This document shows, one piece after another, positions 37,412 to 46,281 of a DNA stretch of 48,512 nt. The notes under the pieces are model-generated. The model saw only the letters and a program-made list of their open reading frames with translations, ran no database searches and was not told the DNA's origin. The stretch covers positions 1 through 48,512 of the forward strand of contig CALXYT010000013.1 in assembly GCA_944393045.1 (NCBI GenBank), written 5' to 3'. The translations under genes were made by a program, and so were the position numbers. The stretch's first letter is position 1, and each line of letters starts with the position of its first letter. This DNA is from an uncultured Succinivibrionaceae bacterium. GTDB taxonomy: Bacteria > Pseudomonadota > Gammaproteobacteria > Enterobacterales > Succinivibrionaceae.

Positions 37412-38266
37412 TTACTTGTTAAGTTCTGTCCATGAAGTAATCTTACCGGTGTAAATATCTTTTACATTAGGAACTGATAAGTTATCGATCTTGTTTTCAG
37501 GATTTACAATTACTGCAATACCGTCAAGAGCAATAACTAAAGGCTCTGCCCCCTTATTCATTTCATCTTGTGATAATTCACGGCTTGACATACCAAGATC
37601 AGATACACCTTCAATAACAGTTGTTACACCAGTAGTACTATCACTTTGCTGAATTTCAAGAGATACACCTGGGTTTAACTTAATATAAGCTTCCTTTAAA
37701 GATTCCATTACAGGAGTTACAGATGAAGAACCTGCAATTGAAAGCTTGCCAGTTACATTTGAAGGCTGGTAATCAGCTGTTACATCCATTGGTACATAAC
37801 CTTTCTTAGTAACAATTTGCTGGCCCTGCTTACTTAAAATAAATGCCACTAAATCTTTGATTACAGGATTTTCAACACCCTTCTTAAGAACCAGGTTAAA
37901 TGGACGACGAATCTTATAAGCACCACTCTTAGTATTTGCTACTGTTGGAGCTACGCCATCAATCTTAACCGCCTTAACAGTATCGTTTAATGAACCTAAT
38001 GAAATGTAACCAATAGCACTCTTATTGGAAATAACTGTGGTCATCATTACAGAAGTAGAGTTAGTGATTTCAGCAGCTGCTGTGGTGTTATCTACCTTCT
38101 TCCCTTGAGCATTTTTTTCAAGTACATGAGTAAGTTCAACGAACGCACCACGAGTACCTGAACCTTCTTCACGAGAGATAACAGAAATCTTATCGCCAGC
38201 CCCACAACCTGATAAAACAGTAACCGCCACTAATGCAGAAGCTGCTAATTTAACAATACTCTTCAT
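37412..38266 (-). CDS. pstS: Phosphate-binding lipoprotein PstS with permuted domain order
   Basis: 284 aa lipoprotein: signal peptide with lipobox LSGC and acylated Cys21. It delivers phosphate to PstCA. All PstS signatures are present but in rotated order. SREEGSGTRG (31-40), SAIGYISLG (83-91), RPF (121-123) and GYVPM (156-160) come first; these normally form the second half. A linker (about 161-173) then leads to GSSSVTP (179-185), SSRE (227-230), DGIAVIVN (248-255) and IYTGKITSW (271-279), normally the first half, and the protein stops where SREEGSGTRG would usually follow. Both phosphate-binding loops are kept, so a working fold is plausible. Head of the phosphate operon, with AAGAAGGA before the ATG. 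Confidence 0.93.
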   Translation of the reverse strand: MKSIVKLAASALVAVTVLSGCGAGDKISVISREEGSGTRGAFVELTHVLEKNAQGKKVDNTTAAAEITNSTSVMMTTVISNKSAIGYISLGSLNDTVKAVKIDGVAPTVANTKSGAYKIRRPFNLVLKKGVENPVIKDLVAFILSKQGQQIVTKKGYVPMDVTADYQPSNVTGKLSIAGSSSVTPVMESLKEAYIKLNPGVSLEIQQSDSTTGVTTVIEGVSDLGMSSRELSQDEMNKGAEPLVIALDGIAVIVNPENKIDNLSVPNVKDIYTGKITSWTELNK

Positions 38267-38332
38267 AATTTTTTCCTTCTTAATATAATCTACATATATT
38301 TATTGTTTACAACCAAAATTTTAGGGGGGATT

Positions 38333-38360
38333 AGTTAAACACTCTTAATAACAATGTTAA
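38333..38360 (-). promoter_or_regulatory. Candidate phosphate-regulator binding array before pstS
   Basis: On the minus strand three hexamers, TTAACA, TTAAGA and TTAACT, start 12 and 10 bases apart, roughly one helical turn each. This resembles the direct-repeat PhoP boxes of Firmicutes more than the E. coli Pho box, for which I see no good match. In AT-rich DNA such repeats arise by chance. Confidence 0.25.
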
Positions 38361-38577
38361 AATTCCGTAAAAAAATGATCTTCTTTCCAACTTTACATTA
38401 AGTTTGTGTAAACTTTTTAAAATCAGTGCAAAAGTGTTTCATTTAGGTAAGCATTTTGCATAAGGTATTATTCTTTAAGGGATGAGAGGATTTTTTGTGG
38501 TAAAAATTGCCCAGGAAGCTTTTGTAGGGATTGTTTTAAGTTAGGTTTGAACTGTTGGGGTTGTTTGTTTTTCTTTG

Positions 38578-38615
38578 GAAATTAAAACCTTCCACCAGAT
38601 ATGGTGGAAGGTTTT
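38578..38615 (-). terminator. Rho-independent terminator of dolP
   Basis: AAAACCTTCCACC pairs perfectly with GGTGGAAGGTTTT across a 6-base loop. On the minus strand TTTTAATTT follows, about 45 bases after the stop. Confidence 0.85.
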
Positions 38616-38660
38616 GGCAAATAAATGCGCTTATCTGCTTAGCTTTTTATTATTGTTTAG

Positions 38661-39581
38661 TTATTCAATAATAAAGTACTCATCCTGAACGTTGTTACCA
38701 CTACCAGCTGGAGCTATACCGTCATGGTTAATAGAGCTTGCAGGAATGTTCATTGTAGGAACCGGTTCTGAGGTAATAGGCTGAGGATTTATTACATTAT
38801 TTTCAGCAGGATTTAGCTCTACCTGCTCCACTATTGGTTCTGAGTTAATGGCAGTAATTGTTGGCTGCTCAATAGCCTGCACTTCTTCATAGTAAATAGG
38901 AGTGTTTTCAGAGGCACTTGAAACTACTGCTCCATCAGAAGAAGCTACATCTCGTGATAAGTCATTAGATGATTCATTAAAGATCTTGCCAGCCTTAGAA
39001 ACATCTGACATATACTCAAATATCTTTACAACCTTTACTACCCCTTCAATTCTTCTAGTAACATTTACAGCACGGTTTGCCTCATCTTTGGTAACAATAC
39101 CTAAAAGATATACTGTATTATTTTCAGTTACTACCTTAAATCTACCAGAGTTAATTTCCTTACCAAATAATAACTGAGTCTTAACCTTGGTAGTAATCCA
39201 GCTGTCACGAGCTTTTTGGTTAATATCAACTGTTTCAATACGAGCAATACGGTTAATTACTTCACGAACTTGTGGTAATTTAGCAATATTTTCTTCTACA
39301 TATTTAATATAAGCTTCATCTTTACATTGACCAGTTAATAATACACGACCATTAACTGATGTTACGTCAATCTTGCTTTGGTTATAAATTTCACGGTTAT
39401 TGCTTACAATAGTTAAACTACGTATTTCAATAGATTCATCATCAATCATAGTACCAGCTGTACGTGAATCTGTGGCAATCATAGCACCGGCACCTACTGC
39501 ACCACCAGCTACTAACGCAACACAACCGGTATTTAGCATGGCTAATGAACATAACAATACTAGGGATGATAATCTTGTCAT
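38661..39581 (-). CDS. dolP: DolP-like dual-BON-domain outer-membrane lipoprotein
   Basis: 306 aa from ATG 39581. This start is preferred to an in-frame ATG five codons earlier because AGAGG lies just before it. The lipobox LNTGC gives an acylated Cys20. The segment TDSRTAGTMIDD, then two BON domains (about 45-120 and 121-195, with GRVLLTGQCKDEAYIKYVE and VYLLGIVTKDEANRAV), matches DolP/YraP, which binds anionic phospholipid and supports outer-membrane integrity. E. coli DolP ends after the second BON domain at about 191 residues. Here some 110 further residues follow, rich in Ser, Pro, Glu, Ile and Asn and probably disordered, ending in DEYFIIE. It is transcribed alone. Confidence 0.88.
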   Translation of the reverse strand: MTRLSSLVLLCSLAMLNTGCVALVAGGAVGAGAMIATDSRTAGTMIDDESIEIRSLTIVSNNREIYNQSKIDVTSVNGRVLLTGQCKDEAYIKYVEENIAKLPQVREVINRIARIETVDINQKARDSWITTKVKTQLLFGKEINSGRFKVVTENNTVYLLGIVTKDEANRAVNVTRRIEGVVKVVKIFEYMSDVSKAGKIFNESSNDLSRDVASSDGAVVSSASENTPIYYEEVQAIEQPTITAINSEPIVEQVELNPAENNVINPQPITSEPVPTMNIPASSINHDGIAPAGSGNNVQDEYFIIE

Positions 39582-39804
39582 ATTTCCTCTTATCAATGTA
39601 ATAATTTATCAATGGCTTTTCCCATTATTATAGCTTATGGTTCTTTTGTTAAGTGTTTTTTTTGATATAACTTTTTCTCTTTTCTTTTTGCCCTCTTTTG
39701 ATTACCTTTTTAGGCTTTTTTACTTTTTTTGTATTCTTTTGAATTCTTTAGCATGATTAGTGTTAAAAAACTAACCAGAAAAACTGAGGTTTAAACAAAA
39801 AATA

Positions 39805-41883
39805 CTAATTATTGCAAATATTCTTAATCTTTGCTAATGAGGTTTGTCGCTGCTCATCAGTAACACCAAGATTTTTTAATACTGCATGAGCACGTGAGGA
39901 TTGATTATAAAGCTCGGCAAATACTAACCAGCCAATTTTAACTTCCTCTTTATTACTAAATTGCTTTGATTTAGTACCCAAGTAAAGTGCAGCCTCCTCA
40001 TTCTTTAAGCAAGCAGCTTTAATAAATAACTCAGGAGCCTCATCACGCTCATGATCAGGTACATCTTTACCAAAAGTTAATAAAGCGGCTTTATAGTAGT
40101 ACGCATCTGCACTACCCATGCTTATACCCTTATCATACCAATCAAGAGCCTTAATTTCGCTTTTATCTACTCCAACCCCCTCCTGGTACATAAAACCAAT
40201 GTAGGCAGCAGCCATTGGGACAGTTTTAGCTATCTTATGTAAAAAGCCTAAGGCTTTTTTATACTGCTTTCTTTGGTAATAAATATCTGCAAGATTAAAG
40301 ATAGCGGCTTTATGACCTAATTTAGCGGCTGTTTCGTAATAAAATATCCCTTTATCGGTATTATCAAGGGAGACGTAAATCTCACCTAAACGAGCATTAG
40401 CCTCGGCAGTATATGGGTTTTGGGTTTTTGTCAATTGCTCATAACTCTTAATAGCTTCAGTGGTATCCCCTGACTCATCATATGCTAATGCTAATGTATA
40501 GATAGCATCGTGCATACCTGTATGAACTGCTTTTTCAAGGTAGTAAATAGCATCTTTTAAGTTCTTTTCAATGCCTGTACCTTCATAAAGCATTACACCA
40601 TAATAATATGAGGCAATCTCATTACCTTCCTCAGCACGCTTTTTAAAGATATTTAAGGCTTCTTTAGGGTCTTTTGAAGCAGCTCTTCCTGTATAAAGCA
40701 TAATAGCCTTAAGTACATCCGCATCAGCAACGCCAAGAGCAGCAGCTTCATTAATTAACTTAAAGCCTAATTCATCATTACGCTCAGTTCCTATACCTTC
40801 AGCATAAAGCTTACCTAATAAGAAAACAGCATCACGAGAATATGGAGCCATTTCATAAGCGCTTTTTGCAAAATTAAAGCTATCTATTGGGTTAACCTCA
40901 ACACCATCACCATCAAGGTAAATATTAGCTAAGGCAATATATGCTTTGAGTAAGCGACCTTCTTTGGCGATACGAGCATAATAAATAGCCTCTTTAGGGC
41001 TCTTTTTTGCACCATATAAACCAAGCTTATGGTATTCATATAAATCATAAGCAGCTCGTGGATAGTGGTTTTGGACAGCTAATTTCTTTAATAATGCCAA
41101 ACCTTCTGCCTCAGATGATTGAGTGCCTGTATAAAGACGAAGTTTAGCGTATAGATACTCTACATCATCATCTTTCCTATCACTCAAGTATGGCTTTAAA
41201 GTTTGTTCAGCCAACTTTAAGTCTGTAGCTGTACCAAATCCCTCTAAGTAACATGTAGTAAGTAATAAAGCTGCTTCCTTATCGTTTGGATATAACTTTT
41301 CTGCGAGTGTGATAAGCTTAAAGGCATCTTCCTCACTTGCAGGTTCAATGTAATCTAAAATATAAATGCTTGCTAAAGGAATTAATGCACGGTTATCACC
41401 CACTGCAAGAGCTTTATTGTAGAAATTCTTAGCCTTTATGTAATCACCATTAACTCGATAATATTCACCAAGCTCATAAGCTGCTAGTGGCATATTTGCA
41501 TTATCGGCGCTTATTAATAAATCACGACCTTTTTCAATATTCTTACTTAAACCTTCGCCATATAAGAACATAACACCGTTATAATAAGCAAATTCAGCAG
41601 GCTTTTCGATTGATAACAGTGCAGAGTATTTAACAACTTTATCAAATTGACGATCTTTATAATAATACTTAGTTAAGTATAATGCAGCCTCAACAGAACC
41701 AATATCTGCTGCACTTTCATATGTCTTAAGTGCCTCAGCTAAACTTGTACCGTTATTATTAGCTTCTAATTCTAAAGCCTGCGCCTGCAAATATAACTCT
41801 TGCCCAGTCTCTCCACAACCACCTAACATAAGGGTTGAAGCAACTAACACCGATAGGGCTACTTTCTTTGTGCTGTTTTTCAA
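39805..41883 (-). CDS. Sel1-repeat lipoprotein
   Basis: 692 aa. The lipobox LGGC follows a clear signal peptide, so the protein is anchored at Cys23 and faces the periplasm. Nearly the whole mature part is tandem Sel1-like repeats of about 36 residues, visible as units such as AALYLTKYYYKDRQF, AAYELGEYYRVNGDY, AIFNLADIYYQRKQY and AAAYIGFMYQEGVGV. I estimate some fifteen units. Such solenoids act as protein-protein scaffolds, for example in envelope stress or cell-wall complexes. No enzymatic domain is present. It sits alone after dolP with a 200-base gap, so operon membership is doubtful. Confidence 0.9.
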   Translation of the reverse strand: MKNSTKKVALSVLVASTLMLGGCGETGQELYLQAQALELEANNNGTSLAEALKTYESAADIGSVEAALYLTKYYYKDRQFDKVVKYSALLSIEKPAEFAYYNGVMFLYGEGLSKNIEKGRDLLISADNANMPLAAYELGEYYRVNGDYIKAKNFYNKALAVGDNRALIPLASIYILDYIEPASEEDAFKLITLAEKLYPNDKEAALLLTTCYLEGFGTATDLKLAEQTLKPYLSDRKDDDVEYLYAKLRLYTGTQSSEAEGLALLKKLAVQNHYPRAAYDLYEYHKLGLYGAKKSPKEAIYYARIAKEGRLLKAYIALANIYLDGDGVEVNPIDSFNFAKSAYEMAPYSRDAVFLLGKLYAEGIGTERNDELGFKLINEAAALGVADADVLKAIMLYTGRAASKDPKEALNIFKKRAEEGNEIASYYYGVMLYEGTGIEKNLKDAIYYLEKAVHTGMHDAIYTLALAYDESGDTTEAIKSYEQLTKTQNPYTAEANARLGEIYVSLDNTDKGIFYYETAAKLGHKAAIFNLADIYYQRKQYKKALGFLHKIAKTVPMAAAYIGFMYQEGVGVDKSEIKALDWYDKGISMGSADAYYYKAALLTFGKDVPDHERDEAPELFIKAACLKNEEAALYLGTKSKQFSNKEEVKIGWLVFAELYNQSSRAHAVLKNLGVTDEQRQTSLAKIKNICNN

Positions 41884-42213
41884 AATTGTGCCTTTATCTT
41901 TTTTATACTTATATATCCAGCAATAATTTATAATGTCAATGTTCGCACATTACATTATAAATTGCAAAATAGTAGCTTTAAAAAGCTAGTATTTTAGTCC
42001 AAAGAGCATTTATTAAATCATGGTTAGCTCTAAATATTACTTCACAAATGCTGATCCTATCCTAAAGCACCTAAGTATGCACTAAAAATTCAAGTTTTTT
42101 ATTGCTAATTCGTGACAAGCGCAAAAGTTAAATGTCATTCAATGGTAAAACACCTTACTTTTTCAGAGTAAGTACCTGAAATTTTTTAATAAAATCAAGG
42201 AGAGGTTCAGAAG

Positions 42214-42297
42214 ATGTTTGAGGAAAAGAAAAAACAGATAAATTTTAAAATCGGAATCAACATCAAAGCAAATAACAGCCCAGGTCAGAATCAATAA
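42214..42297 (+). CDS. Possible 27-aa small protein
   Basis: ATG 42214 is preceded by AAGGAGAGG (42197-42205) with an ideal 8-base spacer, the best ribosome binding site in any non-coding part of the window. The product starts MFEEKKKQINFKIGINIKAN and ends in PGQNQ. It is basic and hydrophilic with no membrane helix. The stop codon is followed within 20 bases by a strong hairpin. A small inverted repeat and an AT-rich stretch lie upstream, but no clear promoter was found. Its family is unknown. Confidence 0.4.
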   Translation: MFEEKKKQINFKIGINIKANNSPGQNQ

Positions 42298-42308
42298 CAT
42301 TTTAAGCC

Positions 42309-42333
42309 AAAAAAGAGGAGGTTATACCTCCCC
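42309..42333 (-). terminator. Terminator of the chemotaxis receptor gene
   Basis: On the minus strand GGGGAGGT pairs with ACCTCCTC (one G-U pair) across a 3-base loop and is followed by TTTTTT, about 90 bases past the stop. Read on the plus strand it could also end the small ORF transcript. Confidence 0.85.
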
Positions 42334-42424
42334 TTTGCTTTACTTTATGTTTAAGCTAATTTAGTTTATTTTTTGTTTGTTTGATTTATCAGATTACTTA
42401 TAGTGAAAAATGTTTCGCTACTGG

Positions 42425-44521
42425 TTATCTTTTTTGAACTTTTGGAAGCTTAAACTTACTTACTAACTGCTCTTGAGTAGATGAAAGCTTATCTAACTCT
42501 ACACAAATGCTGGTTACAGTATCCATTTGTTTCATATTGCTATCTGATAGATCGCTTATGCGATGCAAGTTCTCAGAAATGAGTTCTGAGGTCTTACCTT
42601 GCTCTTTGGCAGCATCGGCAATCATGGTACTCATATCGGTAATCTTGGTGATAGCTTGCTTAATTTCATCAATAGATGCACGAGCCTGAGTTGAGTTCTC
42701 TTCAGTTTCATTCATCTGATTTAAACATGATTCAGCATGTTCAACAGCAGCTGCTACTGATTTTTGTAAATCACCAATCATTAAACGAATTTCATTAGCA
42801 CTTTCAGAAGTAGTACTTGCCAAAGAACGAACCTCATCTGCTACTACCGCAAAGCCCCTACCGTGTTCACCTGCACGAGCAGCTTCAATAGCAGCATTTA
42901 AGGCAAGCAAATTAGTTTGCTCTGCAACACCTTTGATTACATTAATAATCTTACCAATATTTTCACTTAAACCATTAACGTCTTTAATAACCTTAGTAGT
43001 TTGAGCAATGCGAGCAGATAAACTCTCAGTTGTTTCAATAGTCTTAGACATAATTTCCTGAGACTTTTCTGCAATTAATTCTACAGTCTTAACCTCATTT
43101 AAGGTATTGGATGCCGCTGTTGCAACTTCTTGCGCTGTTGCCTGCATTTCATTCATTGCAGATGCTACAGATACTGTTTCATTGCGCTCCTGTTCAAGTG
43201 ACTTAGTAGTTTCATTAGCAATAGTAAGGTTCTTAGAAGATGCATCTTTTAAGTCCTTAGAAGCTTTGGCAATGTTTAAGAGTGCATCGGCAACTTTATC
43301 TGTTAAACCATTTAATCTAACTGATAAAATACCAAATTCATTCTTTTGAGAAACATTGATATGCTTACTCATATCGCCATCTGACATATCAGATAAGCCA
43401 GCTATAATCTTACGCATTGGACGCTTTATAGTTGATGATAAAGCCCAGGCGATAATAAAGACAAATACTAATGCTACTAAGATTGCCACTACTAGACTTA
43501 CAACCGCAAAGTTGTATCTTAACTTTGATTCATCAGTAGATAAAGTAGTTCTATTATCAGCAATGCTCTGGATATTCTGAATTTCTGACTCAACTTCTTT
43601 AATAGATTCAGAAATTTCAGCAATGGTTGCATTTAGTTTCTGCATAGATACTATGTATTTTTGATAAGTAGATACTAAGCCCTTATCACCTGTTAAGTTA
43701 TATTCAAAATTACTGAAGTACTGACCTAAGTCATTTTCGATTTCAGGCATTTCCCGCTTAAGTTCGCTATAGTGCCCATTAAAGGTTGCATATGCTCTCT
43801 TAAGGATTTTAATTTTCTTTTCGATATCAGCAATATTTTCACTTGCTAAAATTTCATTAGTAGTAGTTTCAAGTGTCTTTTGAGCAACTGTCATAGAGAA
43901 AAAGATATTGCCAACAAAGTCATCCCAAATCTTGGCTTTGAAGTTTTGTTCTTCAGAATTAAATAATGATAACCATGACACAAAAGTTGCTTTATCTTTA
44001 GCAAGCTTATTATAAACAATAAGAAGTTCCTTTTTATTGACAGGGATTTCTGCAGCTTGAGCTGTATATGATTGAGCTAATTGGGCAAGACGAGTATAAC
44101 TACGATGAATTTCCTCGTTAGTCTTAGTATGTTCTTCAAACTCTTTAATAGTCTTTAAAAATTCTTCTTTAGATGTATTAAAAGAGTTAATCCGTTCATC
44201 AATGATACCACTATCAGTTTCATTTAGCACATTATTTAAATCTAAAGCTACCGTTAATAAACGAATTTCTACTTGATTTGCTTTATCTACAATAGGCATT
44301 ACTCTATCTGTTAAATAACTGAAAGAGTTATTCATGGTGCTAATATTAGCGTAGCTTAAGGCAGATAATACGGCAAGAATCAAAAACAGCAACCCAAAAC
44401 CTACATAAACACCATGGAGAACCGAGGTTTTTATGTAGTTATTAATACCCAAACAACATAAACTGCCCAATTTTGAGCTTTTTACCGTTTCCCAAATCTT
44501 TTTTATTTTATCGTATTTCAT
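42425..44521 (-). CDS. Methyl-accepting chemotaxis protein
   Basis: 698 aa from ATG 44521; a GTG three codons upstream is also possible. Membrane segment 1 lies near 38-60 and segment 2 near 338-362, enclosing a helical periplasmic sensor of about 275 residues, longer than the four-helix Tar type and of HBM-like length. A HAMP domain follows, then the signalling domain with the hairpin tip [20 protein letters not shown] and [15 protein letters not shown]. The C terminus ([10 protein letters not shown]) has no NWETF-type tether for CheR/CheB. It reports an unknown periplasmic ligand to CheA. No che genes are nearby. A secreted helical protein is encoded immediately upstream on the same strand. 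Confidence 0.93.
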   Translation of the reverse strand: MKYDKIKKIWETVKSSKLGSLCCLGINNYIKTSVLHGVYVGFGLLFLILAVLSALSYANISTMNNSFSYLTDRVMPIVDKANQVEIRLLTVALDLNNVLNETDSGIIDERINSFNTSKEEFLKTIKEFEEHTKTNEEIHRSYTRLAQLAQSYTAQAAEIPVNKKELLIVYNKLAKDKATFVSWLSLFNSEEQNFKAKIWDDFVGNIFFSMTVAQKTLETTTNEILASENIADIEKKIKILKRAYATFNGHYSELKREMPEIENDLGQYFSNFEYNLTGDKGLVSTYQKYIVSMQKLNATIAEISESIKEVESEIQNIQSIADNRTTLSTDESKLRYNFAVVSLVVAILVALVFVFIIAWALSSTIKRPMRKIIAGLSDMSDGDMSKHINVSQKNEFGILSVRLNGLTDKVADALLNIAKASKDLKDASSKNLTIANETTKSLEQERNETVSVASAMNEMQATAQEVATAASNTLNEVKTVELIAEKSQEIMSKTIETTESLSARIAQTTKVIKDVNGLSENIGKIINVIKGVAEQTNLLALNAAIEAARAGEHGRGFAVVADEVRSLASTTSESANEIRLMIGDLQKSVAAAVEHAESCLNQMNETEENSTQARASIDEIKQAITKITDMSTMIADAAKEQGKTSELISENLHRISDLSDSNMKQMDTVTSICVELDKLSSTQEQLVSKFKLPKVQKR

Positions 44522-44530
44522 ACTTACCAC

Positions 44531-44988
44531 TTTTTATCTCTATCCCGACAAGTAAACTTTTTAAAAGAATTGCCATTTGTGCAATTACGGAGATAGCTAC
44601 AAATAACTATTTTCATCATAATCTATCAGAGGCTTTAATTCTGTTACCTTTTCTAGAAAATTTAATTTTTTGCAACGAACTTTTAATTTTGTGAGAAGTA
44701 TCAGCTCTTTGAACAAGAAGATCGTTATTTTATTAGAATTTTCATACAATTTTACAGAAAAAGAAAAATATGCTCGTTTGAAGTTTTTAAAAAAAAATGC
44801 TTTAAACTTACAAAGTGCAAAATTTTTAATTAAATTTGAAGCTAAATATAGGGAGGTGAGAATCGAAGTAAATGAGAAACGAAAGTGCAAGTTTTTTTTT
44901 GAGAATAAAAAAATAGCAAGATAGAAGGAAACACTACTTGCTACTTTATATGTATTGTTTTTAATTGTTTTGAATTGTTGCTAAACTA
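44531..44988. other. Intergenic region between receptor and secreted protein
   Basis: About 460 bases. Overlapping frames on both strands here are Lys/Phe-rich, lack ribosome binding sites and mirror the base composition, so none is called. The terminator of the secreted protein gene is at 44907-44943. Confidence 0.5.
44907..44943 (-). terminator. Terminator of the secreted helical protein gene
   Basis: On the minus strand TAGCAAG pairs with CTTGCTA across a 16-base loop and is followed by seven T residues, about 45 bases past the stop. Confidence 0.7.
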
Positions 44989-45912
44989 TTATGAGATAAA
45001 ATCTACTCTTGTTGAGAGTTTGTTTTGTAAACTCTTAATAATCTTAATTGAATCGCTATATGACTTCTTGAAGTAAGAATAAATCACATTCTGCTCGTCA
45101 ACTTTCTTTAGATAAAGATAATATACATTACCTACCCCATTTTGGGCAAATAGTTTTTGTATAAAATCGCGAGCTGTGTCATAAACTTGCTTAACTTCAG
45201 GGAAAGAAGTTTCTGCCTGCCCCATAACTGACTCAAAAGCACCATAACTTTCTTGTAGCTGAGCTGCAACAGAATCTATTTCTACAACTGACTTGGCTCT
45301 GAAGTATTGCTTTAATAAATCTTCATATTCAGTACGTAAATAAGTAATGCGTTCTAATAAAGCCTGTTCGGTTTCTGATAAGGTCTTTTGCTTAATAATA
45401 TTTTCAGCGGTCTTTAAATTGGAAAACACTTCTGGTAAATCAGAAATACCATCTCTTACCTTATTCTTCAAAGCAACAATCTCATTTTGGTTATTAGGAT
45501 ATGCTTCACATTTGATTAAAAGGTTAGAGATTAACTGCACTAATTCATTTTGCTCAGCTGCCAATGGATTACGGGAGTATTCTTGTAAAGTAGAAAGTGC
45601 AAAACTTAGCAACTCACGACTTTGAAATAACTCATCACGATTTATTAAAAATTCATTTCGATCATCGGTATGAGACATAATAATCATTGCAGCACGGTAT
45701 TTATTTAGGTCGTTTTCTACATCTTTAATTAAATAGCCTGCCTGCAGATATGCAACAGCCCCACCTGAAACTGTGGCTATTTCAGCATTTGCCTCCATAG
45801 TTGAGAACATTGCACAAGAGCAGAATGCACTTGTTAATAAAAATTTGGCGAATCTTTTTTGCCCAAATAAAAAACCTTTTGTAATCATCATTTTTCCATC
45901 AAAATTCATCAT
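44989..45912 (-). CDS. Secreted all-helical protein, unknown function
   Basis: 307 aa from the first ATG; Met8 or Met9 (45891 or 45888) may be the true start, as GATGGA lies just before them. A signal peptide runs to about residue 43 (hydrophobic core FLLTSAFCSCAMF, likely cleavage after EANA). The mature 264 residues are predicted helical with long amphipathic segments, no enzyme motif and one cysteine. Size and helix content match the periplasmic helical-bundle sensor domains of chemotaxis receptors, and the next gene on the strand is such a receptor. A detached ligand-binding partner is possible but unproven. It has its own terminator, so it is not strictly co-transcribed. Not a recognised family. 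Confidence 0.7.
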   Translation of the reverse strand: MMNFDGKMMITKGFLFGQKRFAKFLLTSAFCSCAMFSTMEANAEIATVSGGAVAYLQAGYLIKDVENDLNKYRAAMIIMSHTDDRNEFLINRDELFQSRELLSFALSTLQEYSRNPLAAEQNELVQLISNLLIKCEAYPNNQNEIVALKNKVRDGISDLPEVFSNLKTAENIIKQKTLSETEQALLERITYLRTEYEDLLKQYFRAKSVVEIDSVAAQLQESYGAFESVMGQAETSFPEVKQVYDTARDFIQKLFAQNGVGNVYYLYLKKVDEQNVIYSYFKKSYSDSIKIIKSLQNKLSTRVDFIS

Positions 45913-46281
45913 ATAAGTGTGCTAATCTGTTTTAAACGCAATATACCCTTTTTAGGTATAGTTACTTTAACGTTTAACTTCTTGTTATTCTATTATTTTT
46001 ATAATCTACCATTAGCCATTTGATAAAGATTAAACTTACCTTTTAAAAATCTTTCATCATCGACCTTTAAGAAAATAGCAGATTGTTATTCTGATAAAAA
46101 CAGTATTTAACATATAACATAACTTTTTAGTATCTGTAACTTAAAAGTCTAGCTAACGCTCGAAAAATATAGCCAATTATATACATTTAAGCAACTATTA
46201 TTTGTAAAAAAACAATATCGCTAACAATTTTTAACATAATAACAGTGTTAGGTTAATACTAAAAAGATACGTTCCTTTAAT
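45913..46281. other. AT-rich intergenic region
   Basis: About 370 bases. An inverted repeat TATACC/GGTATA with 7-base spacing at 45942-45960, just upstream of the secreted protein gene, could be an operator. No gene is seen, and no clear terminator follows the pilin at 46282. Confidence 0.4.

Larger units (their letters stand above)
38267..38660. other. Upstream region of pstS and downstream region of dolP
   Basis: About 390 bases. The 100 bases next to pstS hold a possible regulator-binding array at 38333-38360. The middle (38440-38560) is G-rich and T-rich on the plus strand with no gene seen. The dolP terminator closes the region. Confidence 0.5.
41884..42424. other. Intergenic region holding a small ORF and a bidirectional terminator
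   Basis: 540 bases between the chemotaxis receptor and the Sel1 gene, which both point left. A 27-codon plus-strand ORF (42214-42297) and the receptor's terminator (42309-42333) lie here. The half nearest the Sel1 gene holds a small inverted repeat, CTTACT/AGTAAG, at about 42150-42170. Confidence 0.5.

Noticed and set aside
44597-44924. Overlapping 97- and 84-codon frames on both strands
   Set aside because: Both are Lys/Phe/Asn-rich products of AT-rich DNA without ribosome binding sites, and one overlaps a terminator.
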